From contig OX442423.1 in the NCBI GenBank assembly GCA_949361645.1, positions 9,071,459 to 9,135,458 of the forward strand: a stretch of 64,000 nucleotides of DNA, read 5' to 3'. Positions 12,535 to 25,536 of this stretch are shown in pieces (position 1 is the stretch's first letter; the number at the start of each line of letters is the position of its first letter). The stretch is from Spongilla lacustris. Its lineage: Eukaryota > Porifera > Demospongiae > Spongillida > Spongillidae. The notes beneath the pieces are model-generated. The model searched no databases and had not been told where the DNA came from. It saw only the letters and a list, made by a program, of their open reading frames with translations. The position numbers were made by a program, and so were the translations under genes.

Positions 12535-13295
12535 CTACAAGCCAATAATAATAATAATATAGGACCTTACGTGCTCGATGAGAGGTAAACTGTCCCACAA
12601 AATGACAAAATTACCCTACCCGACATTGTACCGGATCCGGCAGTTCTTAGCACAGCCATTACAAACAACACCACGCAACAGTTCAATCACCTAGCATGTT
12701 TCATAGTGATTTTCAGAATGAAGAGACCCACGATTCCTAAGATTGTGTCCCACAAAAAACAGCGCTGTGCCCAATTGGCACTTGTGCAGTTTCCCGCCCA
12801 CTTCAATTATTGACATAACAATATACACTACTGTCTGTTCTATACAATGAAAACTGCCTGGAACAAAGTACTGTGGGGAGGGAGGGGGAAGGGCTACTCT
12901 CGTCCCCAGACCCTATACGTTGCTATACGAGGGCCATTGTGACAAATTTACCTTACTAATTGTTTCGTGCATTTCAAAAACGAGGCTGGCCGGCCACCCA
13001 AAACGATACGTTGGGGCAAAGTGCAGCATATGGGGACTTAGGTTTATGACGGGGTGCTTTTCTTTACGAGGGAGGGGTTCCTCCCTCCCTCCCCCTCTTT
13101 TCTTTTCATTTCACTCTAAAGGGGACAAGGCATGAAACCAAACAGAAGTGTTGGCTAGGTCTGATATTAAAAGTAATAGGGTGAGGGTGAGGGAGGGGGT
13201 ACCCTATCTCCTGTAAAGAGCATGGTCAAGTAAGCGTGGCGCTAAGGTTTACCCCAATGTATCGTGTTGCACAGGGGAAAAAAATCCTGTTCAGG
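12535..13295. other. Intergenic interval, no gene seen
   Basis: Contains a short ATA triplet run near 12545 and G-rich or CT-rich tracts at 12875-12895, 13065-13105 and 13180-13200. No homologous coding sequence or complete element was recognised. Confidence 0.3.
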
Positions 13296-13302
13296 ACCTT
13301 GG

Positions 13303-13720
13303 GTTAAAAAAATTGCTAGAGTCTTTCAGTATGTTTTGAGCTCAACATCATGCATGGTTGGGGAAGTCATACACAATCCCTGTTTGATTTTCTTAACCAC
13401 TGTACTGATAGGACACATGGCATGCTATTGGTCAACATAATGGGAAATCATATACAATCTCAGTAACAATATTAGTAAGTACTCAAGATAGGAATCTTCT
13501 ATATTCTATATTATCTGTACAAATAACCCATTCACTTAACTACATGAATACATGCAGCAAAGCTTATGCTTATGTGTGATTCCACTAGAATGCACACAAA
13601 TGTGTGACACACACACCTACTTGCCATCAAACAGGGATTGTGTATGACTTCCCTAACCATGCATGATGTTGAGTTCAAAGCATACATACTGAAAGACTCT
13701 TGCATTTTTTTTCTTAGCTA
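13303..13720. mobile_element. Palindromic MITE
   Basis: The left arm (GAGTCTTTCAGTATG, CATGCATGGTTGGGGAAGTC, AATCCCTGTTTGAT) is repeated in inverted order at the right (ATCAAACAGGGATT, GACTTCCCTAACCATGCATG, CATACTGAAAGACTC). Arms are about 120 bp. Target duplication not resolved. Confidence 0.7.
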
Positions 13721-14159
13721 TTGGTCAACATCATGATGTCACACACAGTAATGGAAGCCTCATATATGCATAGTCTGCACGTCATCCCTCTACTGCATGT
13801 AGTGGAAAGTACACTTGATTGGCTCTTTTTTTATCTTGAGTACTTATACTGTCCCTGAGATACAAGTGCTAGTACAAATGTATGCTAAAGAACGTGCATC
13901 ATCACACATGCCTAAGTTCTTCACTGAAGTATGTTGTGAAGAAAAAAATACACTAGGGTATCACCTAGAAATGTAGGGTGGGGGCGGGGCACGTGCACCC
14001 CCCCTGCCGGCTCTGCCAAACAAAACATGTGCTCATACGTCATAGTACGTAATGTACACGACTAACCACGCACAACACGCGCGCGACAAAGCTGAAGTGT
14101 GCATCCACCAGAGAACGCATACAAAATGTGCTGTACATGTATACAGAAGTGTGCGAACA

Positions 14160-16950
14160 TAGTCTCGTACCCAGACCCAAATGTACGAAACGATGATTAT
14201 CGCTTACAGTATAACATCACGTACAGAGGGTCTGGGAATGAAGTCGTGGGAAATGGTTCTTACAGTGGAAATCGTGATACTTGTCGTTAAAATTTTTTGG
14301 GTGTGTTTTAATGTTAGCTTGATTTTTTAACATTAACTGTATGCAGTATTGAAAATCTGACAACACAGTGTTGTTGACCAAACATTTGTAAACAAGTACC
14401 GGAAATAAGTAAGTGTCACGTGACTAACACGTCTGTTTGTTTTTGTTTATAAGTGTCCCAGTCCAAAATACGGATTTGTAGCATATTTCTCAGCTCTGAG
14501 GCAGCAGATCAACACTAAATTTGGTATATAAGAGATAAACATACCTGCCAAACGTTTGGCCGAGTCATATTTCAAACCCGGGAAATACTTTGTGTGTTTT
14601 CATGGGAGACACGTTTGTTTAGGTCGAAAAGCGTTTAACATGCTGCTTTGCACAGTGGGCATTATACGCGACAGTACATCGATTTGTATACCGAGGGATG
14701 GCTATTGAACCATAGACACCTGTGTTTACAACGTAACAGTTAATTTTACCGTCAAAATTCTGCTTGCAAACGTTGAATCTTAAAAAACACGCCATTTTCG
14801 AGTGAATCTCATTACGTTATTGTAACAATTTCATAATATTAATTAAAGTTTCGATGGTGTGGCTGAAGACGGGAGCGGTTTCAATTGCGAAAACGGTTCT
14901 TCTAAGAACCAAACATCAACTAGCGAAAAAAAGCGGCGAGCAAGTAAAGAGGCAAGTCATGTGTGGGTACCTTTGAAGCGAAGAAAGGCTCCGAGGGGTA
15001 ATCCCGAAGCTGCCGCTTCGAAGCGATAGTCGCGGTCAGCAAAGCAGGTTCCTCAAAAAGCAGGACGAATGCTACTATCGCAGAGAGTGCAGCCAAGGAA
15101 TTGGAGTCCCTCGCTGTACACATGCCAAATGTGTCCCATAGTGATGCAAGAGCGTTTGCATTACGAATGTACTACATAGAGGTGTCCAACGAAATGTCTC
15201 CCACTGATGCCCAAACAAATGTGAGTCACATGTTCCAGAACTATCGGACGCATTTGGTATGTGTACAGCGAGGGACTCCAATTCTTTGGCTGCACTCTCT
15301 GCGATAGTAGCATACGTCCTTCTGCTCTTTGAGGTACTTGCTTCGCTGACCGACTACCGCTTCAAAGCGGTAGCTTCGGGATTACCCCTCCGAGCCTTCC
15401 TTCGCTTCAACGATGCCCAAGCATGATTTGCCTCTTTACTAGTTCGCCACTTTTGTACGCTGGTTGATGCTTGGTTCTCGTATTCGCCGTTCCCATCTTC
15501 AGCCATAATACAAAACGTTTAATTAATTGCCAATAACGTCATAATTGTAATGAGATTCACTCGAAAATGGCGTGTTTTCTAAGCTTCAAAGTTTGCAAGC
15601 AGAATTTTGACGGTAATATTAACTGTTACGCTGTAAACATAGGTGTCTATGGTGCAATAACCATCCCTCGGTATAAAAATCGATGTACTGTCGTGTATAA
15701 CGCCCACTGTGCAAAGCAGCATGCTAAACGCTTTTCGACCTAAACAAACGTGTCTCCCATGAAAACACACAAAGTATTTCCCGGGTTTGAAATATGACTC
15801 GGCCAAACGTTTGGCAGGTTTGTTTATCTCTTATATACCAAATTTAGTGTTGATCTGCTGCCTCAGAGCTGAGAAATATGCTACAGATCCGTTTTTTGGA
15901 CTGGGACACTTATAAACAAAAACAAACAGACGTGTTAGTCACGTGACACTTACTTATTTCCGGTACTTGTTTACAAATGTTTGGTCAACAACACTGTGTT
16001 GTCAGATTTTCAATACTGCATACAGTTAATGTTAAAAAATCAAGCTAACATTAAAACACACCCAAAAAATTTTAACGACAAGTATCACGATTTCCACTGT
16101 AGAATGTCGTTGGAATGTTGAGAATTACATAACTTTTATGTCGTCACAAATGTTCCGCTGCGTCACGAAATCAATTTTGACCTATGCGGGTGGTCGCAAG
16201 CAAATTGTAAAAATCGAAGACTTAGGCTAAGGGTTAGGGTTCAATACTTGGGCAGTGTGCCAGATCTAGTCGGTCCCGTCCGACGTCGGTGGTTTTGTGA
16301 AAAAATCCTAGAACACAAGGTACTGTTTCTCGTGCTAAGCCCTAATCCGCATAGGGGATTCCTCGTATTTAGTGGCCATCCCGAGGCCAACCTCTGAGCC
16401 CCTATCACCCGATCGCAAAGTCCAGCCGTCTGGAAGGGCATCTGGAAGGGCATCTTCTAATAAGAGCGCACCCCGCAAGTACAATTTGTGGCTTCGGCCA
16501 AAGATGGCAAGTATCGTCAGGTGGCCAGCCTAGACCTACCAATCGTAGAGGTAAGAGCTTGGTCCAAGGAGTAGATGAGACAAAGAGACAGCACCGCTAA
16601 ACCACCTGCCTTCTAGGCTTATGCTGGCTTCGGCAAAGAGTTAAGTAACCTACTTAGTCTTTCTGACGCAAGAGCCATAAAACCATCTAGGTCTAACGCT
16701 GACTTGGAAATACCTTCCGATCACACTTTGGGTGTGGTTTTGCGATTGGTATGCTAGAAATGCAATTAGCTGATGAGCCGTAGCGTTGGAATGTATACGT
16801 CACAAATCGCTGCAATTTGATTGGTTCGACCAAATTCAGGTAACATAGAACCATTTCCCACGACTTCATTCCCAGACCCTCTGTACGTGATGTTATACTG
16901 TAAGCGATAATCATCGTTACGTACATTTGGGTCTGGGTACGAGACTAGTG
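14160..16950. repeat. Inverted pair of a short GTCTCGTACCCAGACCC repeat
   Basis: The segments at 14160-14262 and 16845-16948 are inverted copies of about 100 bp (GTCTCGTACCCAGACCCAAA and TACAGAGGGTCTGGGAATGA). The left copy is interrupted at its right end by the large foldback element starting at 14263. Confidence 0.65.
14263..16099. mobile_element. Large foldback transposon (1.8 kb, about 870-bp arms)
   Basis: The ends are CAGTGGAAATCGTGATACTT and its inverted copy, flanked by TA on both sides. Two arms of about 870 bp pair along most of their length (for example GGCCGAGTCATATTTCAAAC against GTTTGAAATATGACTCGGCC), with a loop near 15138-15247. The arms differ by scattered substitutions, so this is not an assembly mirror. 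No transposase is visible. TA duplication and CAGTG ends suggest mobilisation by a Tc1/mariner-type transposase. Confidence 0.85.
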
Positions 16951-18285
16951 CGAACACGCCCACTTTCTCTCGACTGGTCGTGTTCCGTGTTAAAAGGCCC
17001 ATTCCCGGCGTTCCAGACCACTCAGTTCTGTTCTCAGATAAAAAACGGACTCACTTTTATTTATGTCGTATTGTCTTATGATGTTTTCTGTTTATACGAT
17101 GACGTTTTCTGTTTATACGATAACGTTTATTTGTTTATACGCCCACAATGGAAAAGGGTCTATACTGCTTGCGTATTCCTCGGTCCATGCTTCGCCAAAT
17201 GCAAATCGAATTTAGGGCTTACATCCGGTTCCTCCTAACAAATTGAAAAATGAAAAATGACAGGGGCAGATAAACATATAAACGTCACGTGCGCTGATTT
17301 GGTTTTATCGTACATATATCATCGGTTGTATGTTAATCGTTTTTTGGCACAAAGATGATATTTTCAGAAGCAGCAAGTGGATGAAGATGTTCTTTTTTCC
17401 CGACCCATACGGCATTGTGATACAAAATGGCCAGATTTACAATTCGGCGATTATTATAATCTAAAAAAGCTTCTTCCATAGATTGAAGACCTTACGATAC
17501 GGGATTGGAAACGCAATACATTGCTGTGGTACTATAAATGTTTCACGTTAGTATACATAGGTCCAATGGACACTCAAGCGCGTGACCAAAATCAATGAAT
17601 ATTAAATTTGGTTGGCAAATTTATTGTCCGTGCCTAAGAAATTGCTGTGCGATTGGTTGTAGAAGTCGCCATGGTGAACGTTCTAGCCTTGGATTTTATC
17701 GTTTTACATATAAGAATCATCCCTGACAACAGAAATGGATAAAAGGTAGAACAGGTTGGCCGTAGCAGACCGTGGCGTATGGTCGGGCTACGCCCAACTA
17801 CTGGATGCCCATAGTACACTCGCGGATCTGTGGTGACTATATATTGTATCTGGTATATATGTGTCATTCCCATGTGGGATCGAGCGCTTCAGTTTCACTG
17901 TGTCAGTTTACGCTCAGGAAAACCTACCAGTAAACATCCGTCGGGTCCCCAGACCCAGCAATGATGTAGACTTCGTCCTGACTGTGTTCTCGTTTAGGAG
18001 GCAAGAAAGATTAAACACTTACCCAACCATGCATGTGCAGTGACCAGAAAGAATAGAACCGTCAGGTCTGGCTTAGCTATCATCCAAGCTTCGCGTCACC
18101 GTGCCAGGTGAGAGCTGGCTAGGGCTTTGACCCCTATACCAGTGATACCACGCAGTACGGATGCCATTACGTAGATAGAAGACTCGAAGTAATTGTAGGC
18201 TTCGAGCTGCTGGCATGAAAGCAGCTGCTCCTGGGTATACGTGCCAGTTCTTTAAAGAAAAATATGCCCATACTCTTTCCTAGTT
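16105..18285. other. Interval without recognised genes
   Basis: Contains a short three-fold repeat of a GTTTATACGATRACGTTTTC-like unit at about 17080-17140 and several short open frames without similarity I recognise. A single GGGTTAGGGTT near 16231 is not a telomere array. Confidence 0.3.
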
Positions 18286-18288
18286 CAT

Positions 18289-19044
18289 TTGTCATCTACT
18301 TTATCCCAGTCTGAATTCCACTCTTCCAGCCTCATCTCTCAGCCACTAGTAAACAACATCTTGTCTCACAATTATGACTACAATGAAGAGACACTCACAG
18401 AGCAACAAAAATCGATAAAGGAAGTAGTGAAAATGAAACTTAACAGACACAATACTGCTGCTACCCAACTCAGAGCCATGCTGCCTTCCAATCTCCAGTT
18501 AGCGATGGACCTATGTCAAGAAAAAGGAGCATCCAGCTGGCTTACAGTGCTACCTATAGAGGAGTATGGGTTTACCCTCCACAAGACTGCCTTCCGAGAT
18601 GCATTAGCTCTTAGGTATGGCTGGTTACCTGCCAACACGCCCACCATCTGCGCCTGTGGTGCTGCCTTCTCTGGTGAGCATGCACTGTCATGTCCAAAAG
18701 GTGGCTTCCCTTCCATCAGGCACAATGAGATCAGAGACTTTACAACTTATCTCCTGTCAGAAATCAGCCACAATGTTTCAACTGAGCCTCATCTTCAACC
18801 CATCACAGGTGAGGTTCCCACCTCTGCCTCAGCCAACTTCCAGGATGGTGCTCGACTTGATGTAGCAGCAGATGGATTCTGGGGGAGTCGTTTTGAGAGG
18901 GCATTCTTTGACGTAAAGGTTTTCAACCCCTATGCCCCCTCAAATAGACGGCCTCAACCATCTGCCTGTTACCGCACCCATGAGGCCTCAAAGAAACGAG
19001 CCTATGAGCATCGAATCCTCGTGATGTATACTAATGTGTACTAA
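18289..19044 (+). CDS. Retroelement C-terminal fragment, CCHC plus PD-(D/E)XK-like domain
   Basis: The open frame of 251 codons contains GASSWLTVLPIEEYGF, HKTAFRDALALRYGW, a Cys/His motif (CACGAAFSGEHALSCPKGG), IRHNEIRDF and then DGARLDVAADGFWG with FFDVKVFNPYAPS. These conserved blocks are the region downstream of the reverse transcriptase in a class of metazoan retroelements common in cnidarians, sponges and molluscs. The Cys/His motif followed by an acidic FDVKV block resembles a restriction-like endonuclease. The annotated start (TTG, at 18289) is not a credible initiator, and the polymerase domain upstream is missing, so this is a fragment. Host function is unlikely. Assignment is from remembered family patterns. 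Confidence 0.7.
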   Translation: MSSTLSQSEFHSSSLISQPLVNNILSHNYDYNEETLTEQQKSIKEVVKMKLNRHNTAATQLRAMLPSNLQLAMDLCQEKGASSWLTVLPIEEYGFTLHKTAFRDALALRYGWLPANTPTICACGAAFSGEHALSCPKGGFPSIRHNEIRDFTTYLLSEISHNVSTEPHLQPITGEVPTSASANFQDGARLDVAADGFWGSRFERAFFDVKVFNPYAPSNRRPQPSACYRTHEASKKRAYEHRILVMYTNVY

Positions 19045-19049
19045 AGGGG

Positions 19050-19960
19050 GCAGTCAGACAGTAAACTAAAGAATAGATATCATGAGACCTGTGCAACCTT
19101 TGTAATCAGGTCGACAGGGGAGTGGTTAAAGGCATGGCCTATAGTTGATCGAGCTCCTCTGATGCACATGATGGAGGAGCGTAGAAAGGAGAAGGAGAGA
19201 TGGCATCGAACCAGGCCATGGTTGAACTATAAGAGTGGCCCCACTATGCTGAGAGCTGGGCAGCAATGCGTTTGTAAACCACTGTGGCCTCCCTTCCTAA
19301 GCCTCCAGTGGCAGAGAAGATGAGTGGGGTTAAGGAGGCATTTATATTTATTTTTTAAAAGAAAAAAAAAAATTCTCATAGTTGATGCAAATCATGAGGC
19401 AGAAGCCAGATCAGTTTTCGAGTCAAAGCTGTCAAAGGTAGGACTTGGACCTGGAGAATTAAGGTTAAAAGTGGGAACATAACGCAAAGCAAGCAAAATG
19501 CAATTTCACTACCGTGTACATCCGAAAATATCTTTGAATTCTTTACGGCAGAAGGCGTAACCAACAAACCACTGCGCTAAATTATTTACGGTACAGCACT
19601 GGATATGCAAATATCTGCCTTCCGAATTTTTTTTCAGTAGTAGTAGGGCAGGCTATGAATTAATCATAAAAAATCATCGGCACTGTACACATGCTGTGAA
19701 TTAAACTTTCCAAAAATGAGCTTCATCATCCTTGATTGCGTCAGTTTGTTCCCTATAAATATGAAGAATCATAAAAGTATTCAGCCTTTCCTGCATACAC
19801 CCCCTGATTGGTCAGGCGCTTGGATATTGGTGTGTCAAAAGATTTGCAGTGTACGGATATTCATGGTTAAAAATCCTACATTCTGAAAAAAAGAAGCGGT
19901 ATCAGATAGATCCCGTATCAGATATAAAAAATGATAAAAATTGCACCAAAATGCTTAATT
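19050..19960. other. Interval downstream of receptor copy 2, no gene seen
   Basis: The first 250 bp may continue the decayed retroelement fragment that ends at 19044 (for example RAPLMHMMEERRKEKER in one frame). The rest is AT-rich and holds the 3' flank of receptor copy 2; no poly(A) signal was assigned. Confidence 0.3.
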
Positions 19961-19964
19961 CCTT

Positions 19965-22900
19965 CTATCTTGCTGTTCCATAAGCAGCATTGCTCTCTAG
20001 CTCAATTGCATTAGGGCTCTTCTGATTAATGTCCATCAAATTATGTGTTATAGCAGTAGGGATGGAAGGTGGTTGGGATGTTGCTTTTGAGTTTCTTTTC
20101 ATGACATAAGCAACACACACATTCACCAACATTCCCATAGAGAAGGATATGATAAATGTAATGGAAAAGGTTACTCCAACAGCAGAAGAAGTGTTGATAC
20201 AGGCCAGAGGTAAACCTGGAAAATAAAATATACACATGCAGAGTTTGAAGTGGAGCATTATTTGACAAAACATCAAAAGTTGGATATTGATATTAATGCA
20301 AAGAGTTGTAAGGCACCAAGCATTTAATTAACATGCACCTCAATTCAAATGTTGCCCTTCTCCTGCAAACTTATAAAAAGTAGCAGATCAGCTTTGTAAG
20401 AGTATTATGATGACTGTCTACAGGTGTCAGATTACTGTTTGGTGTACATGTGTGCACATCACCATTATGCTAATGCCAACCTTCTTTTCTGACAATTAAT
20501 GGATACCATCTGGTGCCTGCACAAATCCTAACATTCTGTGCTCACCTAATTGCAACAGGTAAATACTTGTCATTTCTAAACACACAATGGAAGTCCTAAA
20601 AGTAGTAGAATAATAAGGCAAATTTTTTTCTTCTATTTTATACCAAACATAAATGTCCAAGGTCAAATTGTAAGTTGTCATAGACTTACTGTTAGTGGGA
20701 GGAGTCTTGGAGGGGGAACTAGCCATGAAGCCGAAGAAGACCTTGACACCTCCAACCACTGGACCACCACAGCTAGCAGAGTTAGTGTTGGTAGCTGCTG
20801 CCTTGCAGTAGTACATCTGACCCCTGGTGAGGCCATCAAGGTCAACAGTCACCTCTGTGCCTCTGCTAGTGGAGATGTTGTACACACTTGAGTCAGGAGG
20901 AACAGAGGGATCAGTACTGCAGCACACCACACAGTAGAAGGACTGGCTAAATAAACAGCCAATGGTTGCCATTGAAATGTCACACATCAGTAATGAAGTA
21001 TTAATAATGATGGTACCTAGGGAGCACATCAGATGTATATCATACACATGATTACATACATGTTACAGAACACTTTGTCATCAGTGTGTTTGTATGCATG
21101 CACATGCATGCAGCTGTACAGGAAAAATAATGTCTATTTAGACTTAGCACAAATTTTCCCCTTCACTATTCAGATGATGCATGGCCAGCATTTGCAGACA
21201 AAAACTGCCATTAAAACTGACCAAGTTATTTTCTCTCATCACAATTAATGTAACAGAAACAGCCGCAGGGATGATTACACACATAGGGCATCAAGGAGCT
21301 GCAGCCCTTATAGATAGGTGAGGTGTTTTAGATGGATATGAGGGCAGGAATGTCCAACATCACTTCCTTCTTATGCATGCCCTTTTATTTGAGAGCACCA
21401 CAAGTTGACCCTGTGTACAGGTCTAGGTTCCATGTTGTTTGCATCGGGCCACCAAAAGCTGGATGCAGACAATGAGTGTGCATTCTACAGGTTGTTACTA
21501 TGGTGATGGAGTTCTGGCTGGTCCAGGCCTGCTACCCAGCTAATGCCTTGCACCTGATCATGCCCTGCCCAATTGCAAGCTATTCAGTAGGAATGTGACA
21601 CTTCTATGTGTGTGTGTGTATCATATCACTTGTGTGTCTGTATTTTTTGACAGTACAATATAATCTGGTTTTGTGTTGTAGCAGGTGCACGATTTTTAAT
21701 AACACTTCTAGTCCAAATTTGTATATGCATTTCTTTTCACTTGCTTTAATACAATACACTACAACCAGTCAGGACCTCCCTATAGCCAGCCATGATGGGC
21801 TCCCTAGCCATGATGGGCTCCCTAGCCATGATGGGCTCCCTAGCCATGATGGCTCATTAGATTACACCCTAGATTTAATATTTCACAATATCACTGACCA
21901 TATATGGTAGTGCTGTTCTCAGGACCCACAGCTCCATCTCCATTTATGGATGCCACAAAGATGATGTAACTGGTAGCAAGGACATAGACTTGTTGGACAT
22001 AGAGACATGGTGAGGTGGTACAGGTAGTAGTGGTAGGACCAACAGAGGCACCATTGCCAACAACCCTCACTGTGTACATGGTCACACTGTCCCCCTGGTG
22101 ATGGAACAATAACATATAACCTTTAATAACCAGCATTAACTATTCTTACCACAGGTGTCCAGTATATCTCAAGCTGGCGTAGGGTGTTGTTGGGGTTAAA
22201 TACGGATACCAACTGTATGCCCATAGGAGGGGCTGCCACTGGGGAGAGATAAGTACATGTACATATATGTAGCATCCATGTAAGGCCACCTGACATACAT
22301 GACACTAGACAAAATTGAAATGGCCTAAAGCCAGCAACCAGTAAACTGATGTTTGGTTAAGCAAATTTCGTTTTCGAAGTAATGCTTGTTCTAAAAATGA
22401 TACAAAATAATATTGTTCATGATGCATGTATTTAACATGCGGTAACTCCAGCTATATAGGGGGTAAATTCACATCTTTGCCATCAACTGCTTATACAGAA
22501 CCATCAAAAAGGTAGTTTTCAGAAGCACTACAAGTTGAACTTTATACCTAATAAAACAAGGTGGATAGTCAAACCTTTAAAATAATATTTTGAGGTATGC
22601 ATCTGATCATGCAGTCATTTAGACCATGGTAATGGGTATGCTGAGTAGGAAATTAAATTTCAGTTCAACAATTGGAACACACTTTGAGTCAGTGTGCCAA
22701 ACTTTCAATTCAATTCTCGCCGCATACATTACATATAACAAAAACCTATGCAAAGTTTGATTTCACTGCATAACGCTTTCAAGTCTTTTTTACAAAGACA
22801 TATAGTGCTAGCAGCTGATGCTACAATCTCACTGCTACATACTGCATGAATACATGTGTAATGCCTAGAGGACATCCATGTGGTAACCACAAGGTCACCA

Positions 22901-24246
22901 TCCATCCTTACTACAAAGTAGTCACGGTAACCTCACATCATGAAATAAAGTGAAACAATGAACACAAACCACCCCCTCATGCCTCCAATTGGTCATGATC
23001 CTTATCCTATTGTCAGTGTACATGAAGAATTCTATGCAGACATAAATTGCACTAGCTGTAATTACATGTTCTTCTGTTGGCTGGTGTCACATTGCTGATC
23101 CCAGCACAGTTGATGGCCACCACAGAGACAGTGTAGAGTGTATCACTGGTCAGTCCAGTGAAGGTGTTCTGTAGTGGTCCATTGGCAGGGATGGGGACCA
23201 GTGTGTTGGAACTGTCATTGATACTGACATTGTAGCTGGTAGGAACACCACCAGTAGTGGGAGGGGCCCAGGCCACTGTTAGCTGGTCCACAGATGGACT
23301 ATTTAGTGTTATGTTCCCAACAGGACCAGGGGAGGCTGGGAGGGGGAAGAAGATAGGAATCAATGTACTTGTATACATGGCTACCATGTCTGTGGGACCA
23401 TGGTCACTGATGAGATGGACTACCATGTCTGTGGGACCATGGTCACCGATGGGATGGACTACACATCCCATCAGTGACCATGGTCCCACAGACATGGTAG
23501 CCATGTATACAAATACATTGATTCCTATCATATATATACATATAAGAAAGCATGGAAATTATGCAGTTATATAACTGCATAATTTCCATGCTTTCTTATT
23601 GTTGTCCAAAAATCCTACATGTACATCAATATCCCTCACAAAAAATTAATGATTCTTACCTATGACTGTGATTTGAGTGGTGTTCACAATAGCAGTATTA
23701 GCAGACACGTCTTGGGTCCCAGCCTTGATCACTGATGATGTCATACTGCTGGTGGCTGTCACTGACAAGGTACTTGTCAGACATGGTTTGGATGCACCAG
23801 GGTCAGCATTGGTAGCTGTGTAGGGTCCACATGGCATGGTCACAGATCTACAAGCATTTGCAGTCTGAGTTAGTACAATGCTATCTGGTGTAGTAGAACC
23901 ACTGCATGTTCCAGTGGGCAGTACCCATAGGTTATTTGCAACAGCAGCCACAGTTGATGTAAAGGTCAAGTTGGCCCCAGGACAGACTACTGGAGGACAT
24001 GAGACCACACCTCCATTAACCTGACATGTGAAATTCTGGGCATGGACTGGGGAAGAGAACAGACAACCTGTGATATAAACTGCAGATACAAAAAAAGTCA
24101 GAATACACACACACACATGCTCACACAAACACAACACACACAACACACACATGCTCACACACACACAACGCATATGCAAACAAATTACCTTGGGTATGTA
24201 CTTCTGCACACAGTATTGTGAACATCAACATTAGAGACTGCTTCAT
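19965..24246 (-). CDS. Ig/FN3 type I membrane receptor-like gene, copy 2 (complete, 7 exons)
   Basis: Exons on the minus strand are 24189-24246, 23660-24046, 23066-23335, 22150-22238, 21899-22094, 20690-21016 and 19965-20215. Their summed length is 1578 bp, giving 525 residues plus a stop. The order is signal peptide (MKQSLMLMFTILCAEV), Cys-rich Ig-like domain (129 codons), FN3-1 (SPGPVGNI, LTVAWAPP), FN3-2 over two exons, a third Cys-containing FN3-like domain (FYCVVCC, GQMYYCKAAATNT), then a transmembrane exon (TFSITFIISFSMGMLV followed by MKRNSK) with a short tail ending IELESNAAYGTAR. All junctions are phase 1 except exon 4/5 (phase 0), so exon 6 could be skipped without a frame change. 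The acceptor of exon 6 (CCCTAG|GTACC) was chosen because it is the only one that keeps phase 1. Tail tyrosine AYG is conserved in copy 4. Function as a cell-surface adhesion or recognition protein is inferred. Confidence 0.85.
21785..21858. repeat. 18-bp minisatellite, about 4 units
   Basis: Tandem copies of CATGATGGGCTCCCTAGC. It lies in the intron after exon 5 of receptor copy 2 and yields an apparent SHDGLP repeat if translated, which is not expected to be coding. Confidence 0.85.
23386..23500. repeat. 39-bp minisatellite in intron 2 of receptor copy 2, with inverted end
   Basis: Two direct units of the same 39-bp sequence found at 3048-3295 are followed by an inverted unit, giving a near-perfect hairpin (GGTCACCGATGGGATG against CATCCCATCAGTGACC). 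Confidence 0.85.
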
Positions 24247-24355
24247 AGTGAATATCTATCTGTAAGATAAGACATATGCGACTAGTTCATCGAACTTATA
24301 ATGACTTAGCTCAGCCAGAATATACCCACACAACACATACATTGATACACACAAT

Positions 24356-24532
24356 ATATATGTTTTCGTCGTTTGAACGTAGTGAATTAGACGGAAACTA
24401 TGCTCCCTCCGTAAGCTGTGTAAGTGTGATACAAATCACGTGAGAGGGTGGTCCCACGTGGGGGGTATATGTAGGAATGGATTTCCGGACTGAGTCAGTC
24501 TAAGCGTTTGCACAAGTGGCTACGAACTTTTT
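24356..24532 (+). repeat. Split direct repeat A1 of Ngaro-like copy A
   Basis: Matches 27783-27959 almost base for base from ATATATGTTTTCGTCGTTTG to GTGGCTACGAACTTTTT. It marks the 5' end of the element and probably contains its promoter; the 20 bp before the end are AT-rich host sequence. Confidence 0.9.
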
Positions 24533-24551
24533 CTGGACTTCTACCTGTGAG

Positions 24552-24944
24552 ATGGCGACAGAAGAGGCAGTGGCTCTACTCCTAAGCGAGGTGCGGAAGC
24601 TACGAGATGGTCAGGAGGCGATGCGGTCGGCGCATGAAGAGACCTCGCAGAAACTCGCCCGATCTAGTGGCCGCCGAGACCCGTACACTTTTAAAAGAAA
24701 GGCGAACGAAAACCAGTTTCGTTCTAACCAGGATGTAGAAGTCGCGTTTGCGGAGGTGTCTGCCGGGCTTAAGAAAGTGAATCCTGACGATTTGGGCGAA
24801 AGAGGAAAGCTAGCGCTGCAGAAGGCAATGAGCGCAGCCGAAGAAGGTACGTCTTTAATAGCCCGCAGGCAGAAACTGTTGAAGCTGGCCGATCGCTCCG
24901 AATGGGGATGGGCTGTCATGGAGGAGACGTCGAGGATGACCTAG
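24552..24944 (+). CDS. Gag-like ORF1 of Ngaro-like copy A
   Basis: The frame starts at ATG 24552 just after A1 and begins MATEEAVALLLSEVRKLRDG, followed by a charged, probably helical region with NQFRSNQDVEVAFAEV and LGERGKLALQKAMSAAEEG. The frame closes at 24944, but its continuation is visible in another frame (ADDSGDEKRMERAELAAGR, KRKAEGLGRGRSYGRG), so a small indel has broken it. The equivalent protein in copy B starts at 47299. The role is presumed nucleocapsid-like RNA binding. Confidence 0.7.
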   Translation: MATEEAVALLLSEVRKLRDGQEAMRSAHEETSQKLARSSGRRDPYTFKRKANENQFRSNQDVEVAFAEVSAGLKKVNPDDLGERGKLALQKAMSAAEEGTSLIARRQKLLKLADRSEWGWAVMEETSRMT

Positions 24945-25536
24945 CTGGCGGATGACTCCGGAGATGAAAAAAGGATGGAGCGTGCGGAGCTGGCCGCAGG
25001 AAGGATGGTTGCTCGGAAGCGAAAGGCCGAAGGACTTGGACGAGGCCGCAGTTACGGAAGAGGTGACAGTAATGTTTTGTTGCGAGAAGGGTATATTAGC
25101 CACGTGTACGAACACGTGTATTGGTGCTAATAAGGGCGCTAGTGGGGAATTTATCTCATGTCAAGGTGTGGGGAATTCCTGTGAAATTGTTAATAGAGAA
25201 GGTATGATGCATGAAGAATTGGATTTGGATGCTATTTCTGGTGCGCATGGAGAGTTTCACCTACCCAGAATCAGTGGTAATACAAGTTAAGGGTAGTTTT
25301 TATTTTGGAGGGAGGAATTGTGTGCTGCCCCATGGGTAGTAGATACTGTCATGAATGGTTATGTTCTGCCTCTATTGATGGAGCCAACAGTTTACACATG
25401 ACCCAACCAACAATCAGCACTAGATGAAGCCGAGTTTGTGGATATAGCAATTTCAGATTTGTTGCGAGGGGGTTACATTGAGAAGGTGGTTGATACCCCT
25501 AGAGTGTGTAGTCCTTTGTCAGTGGTGACCACTGCA

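Noticed and set aside
16220..16242. Telomere-like AAGGGTTAGGGTT
   Set aside because: Only one and a half units; no array, so not an interstitial telomere.
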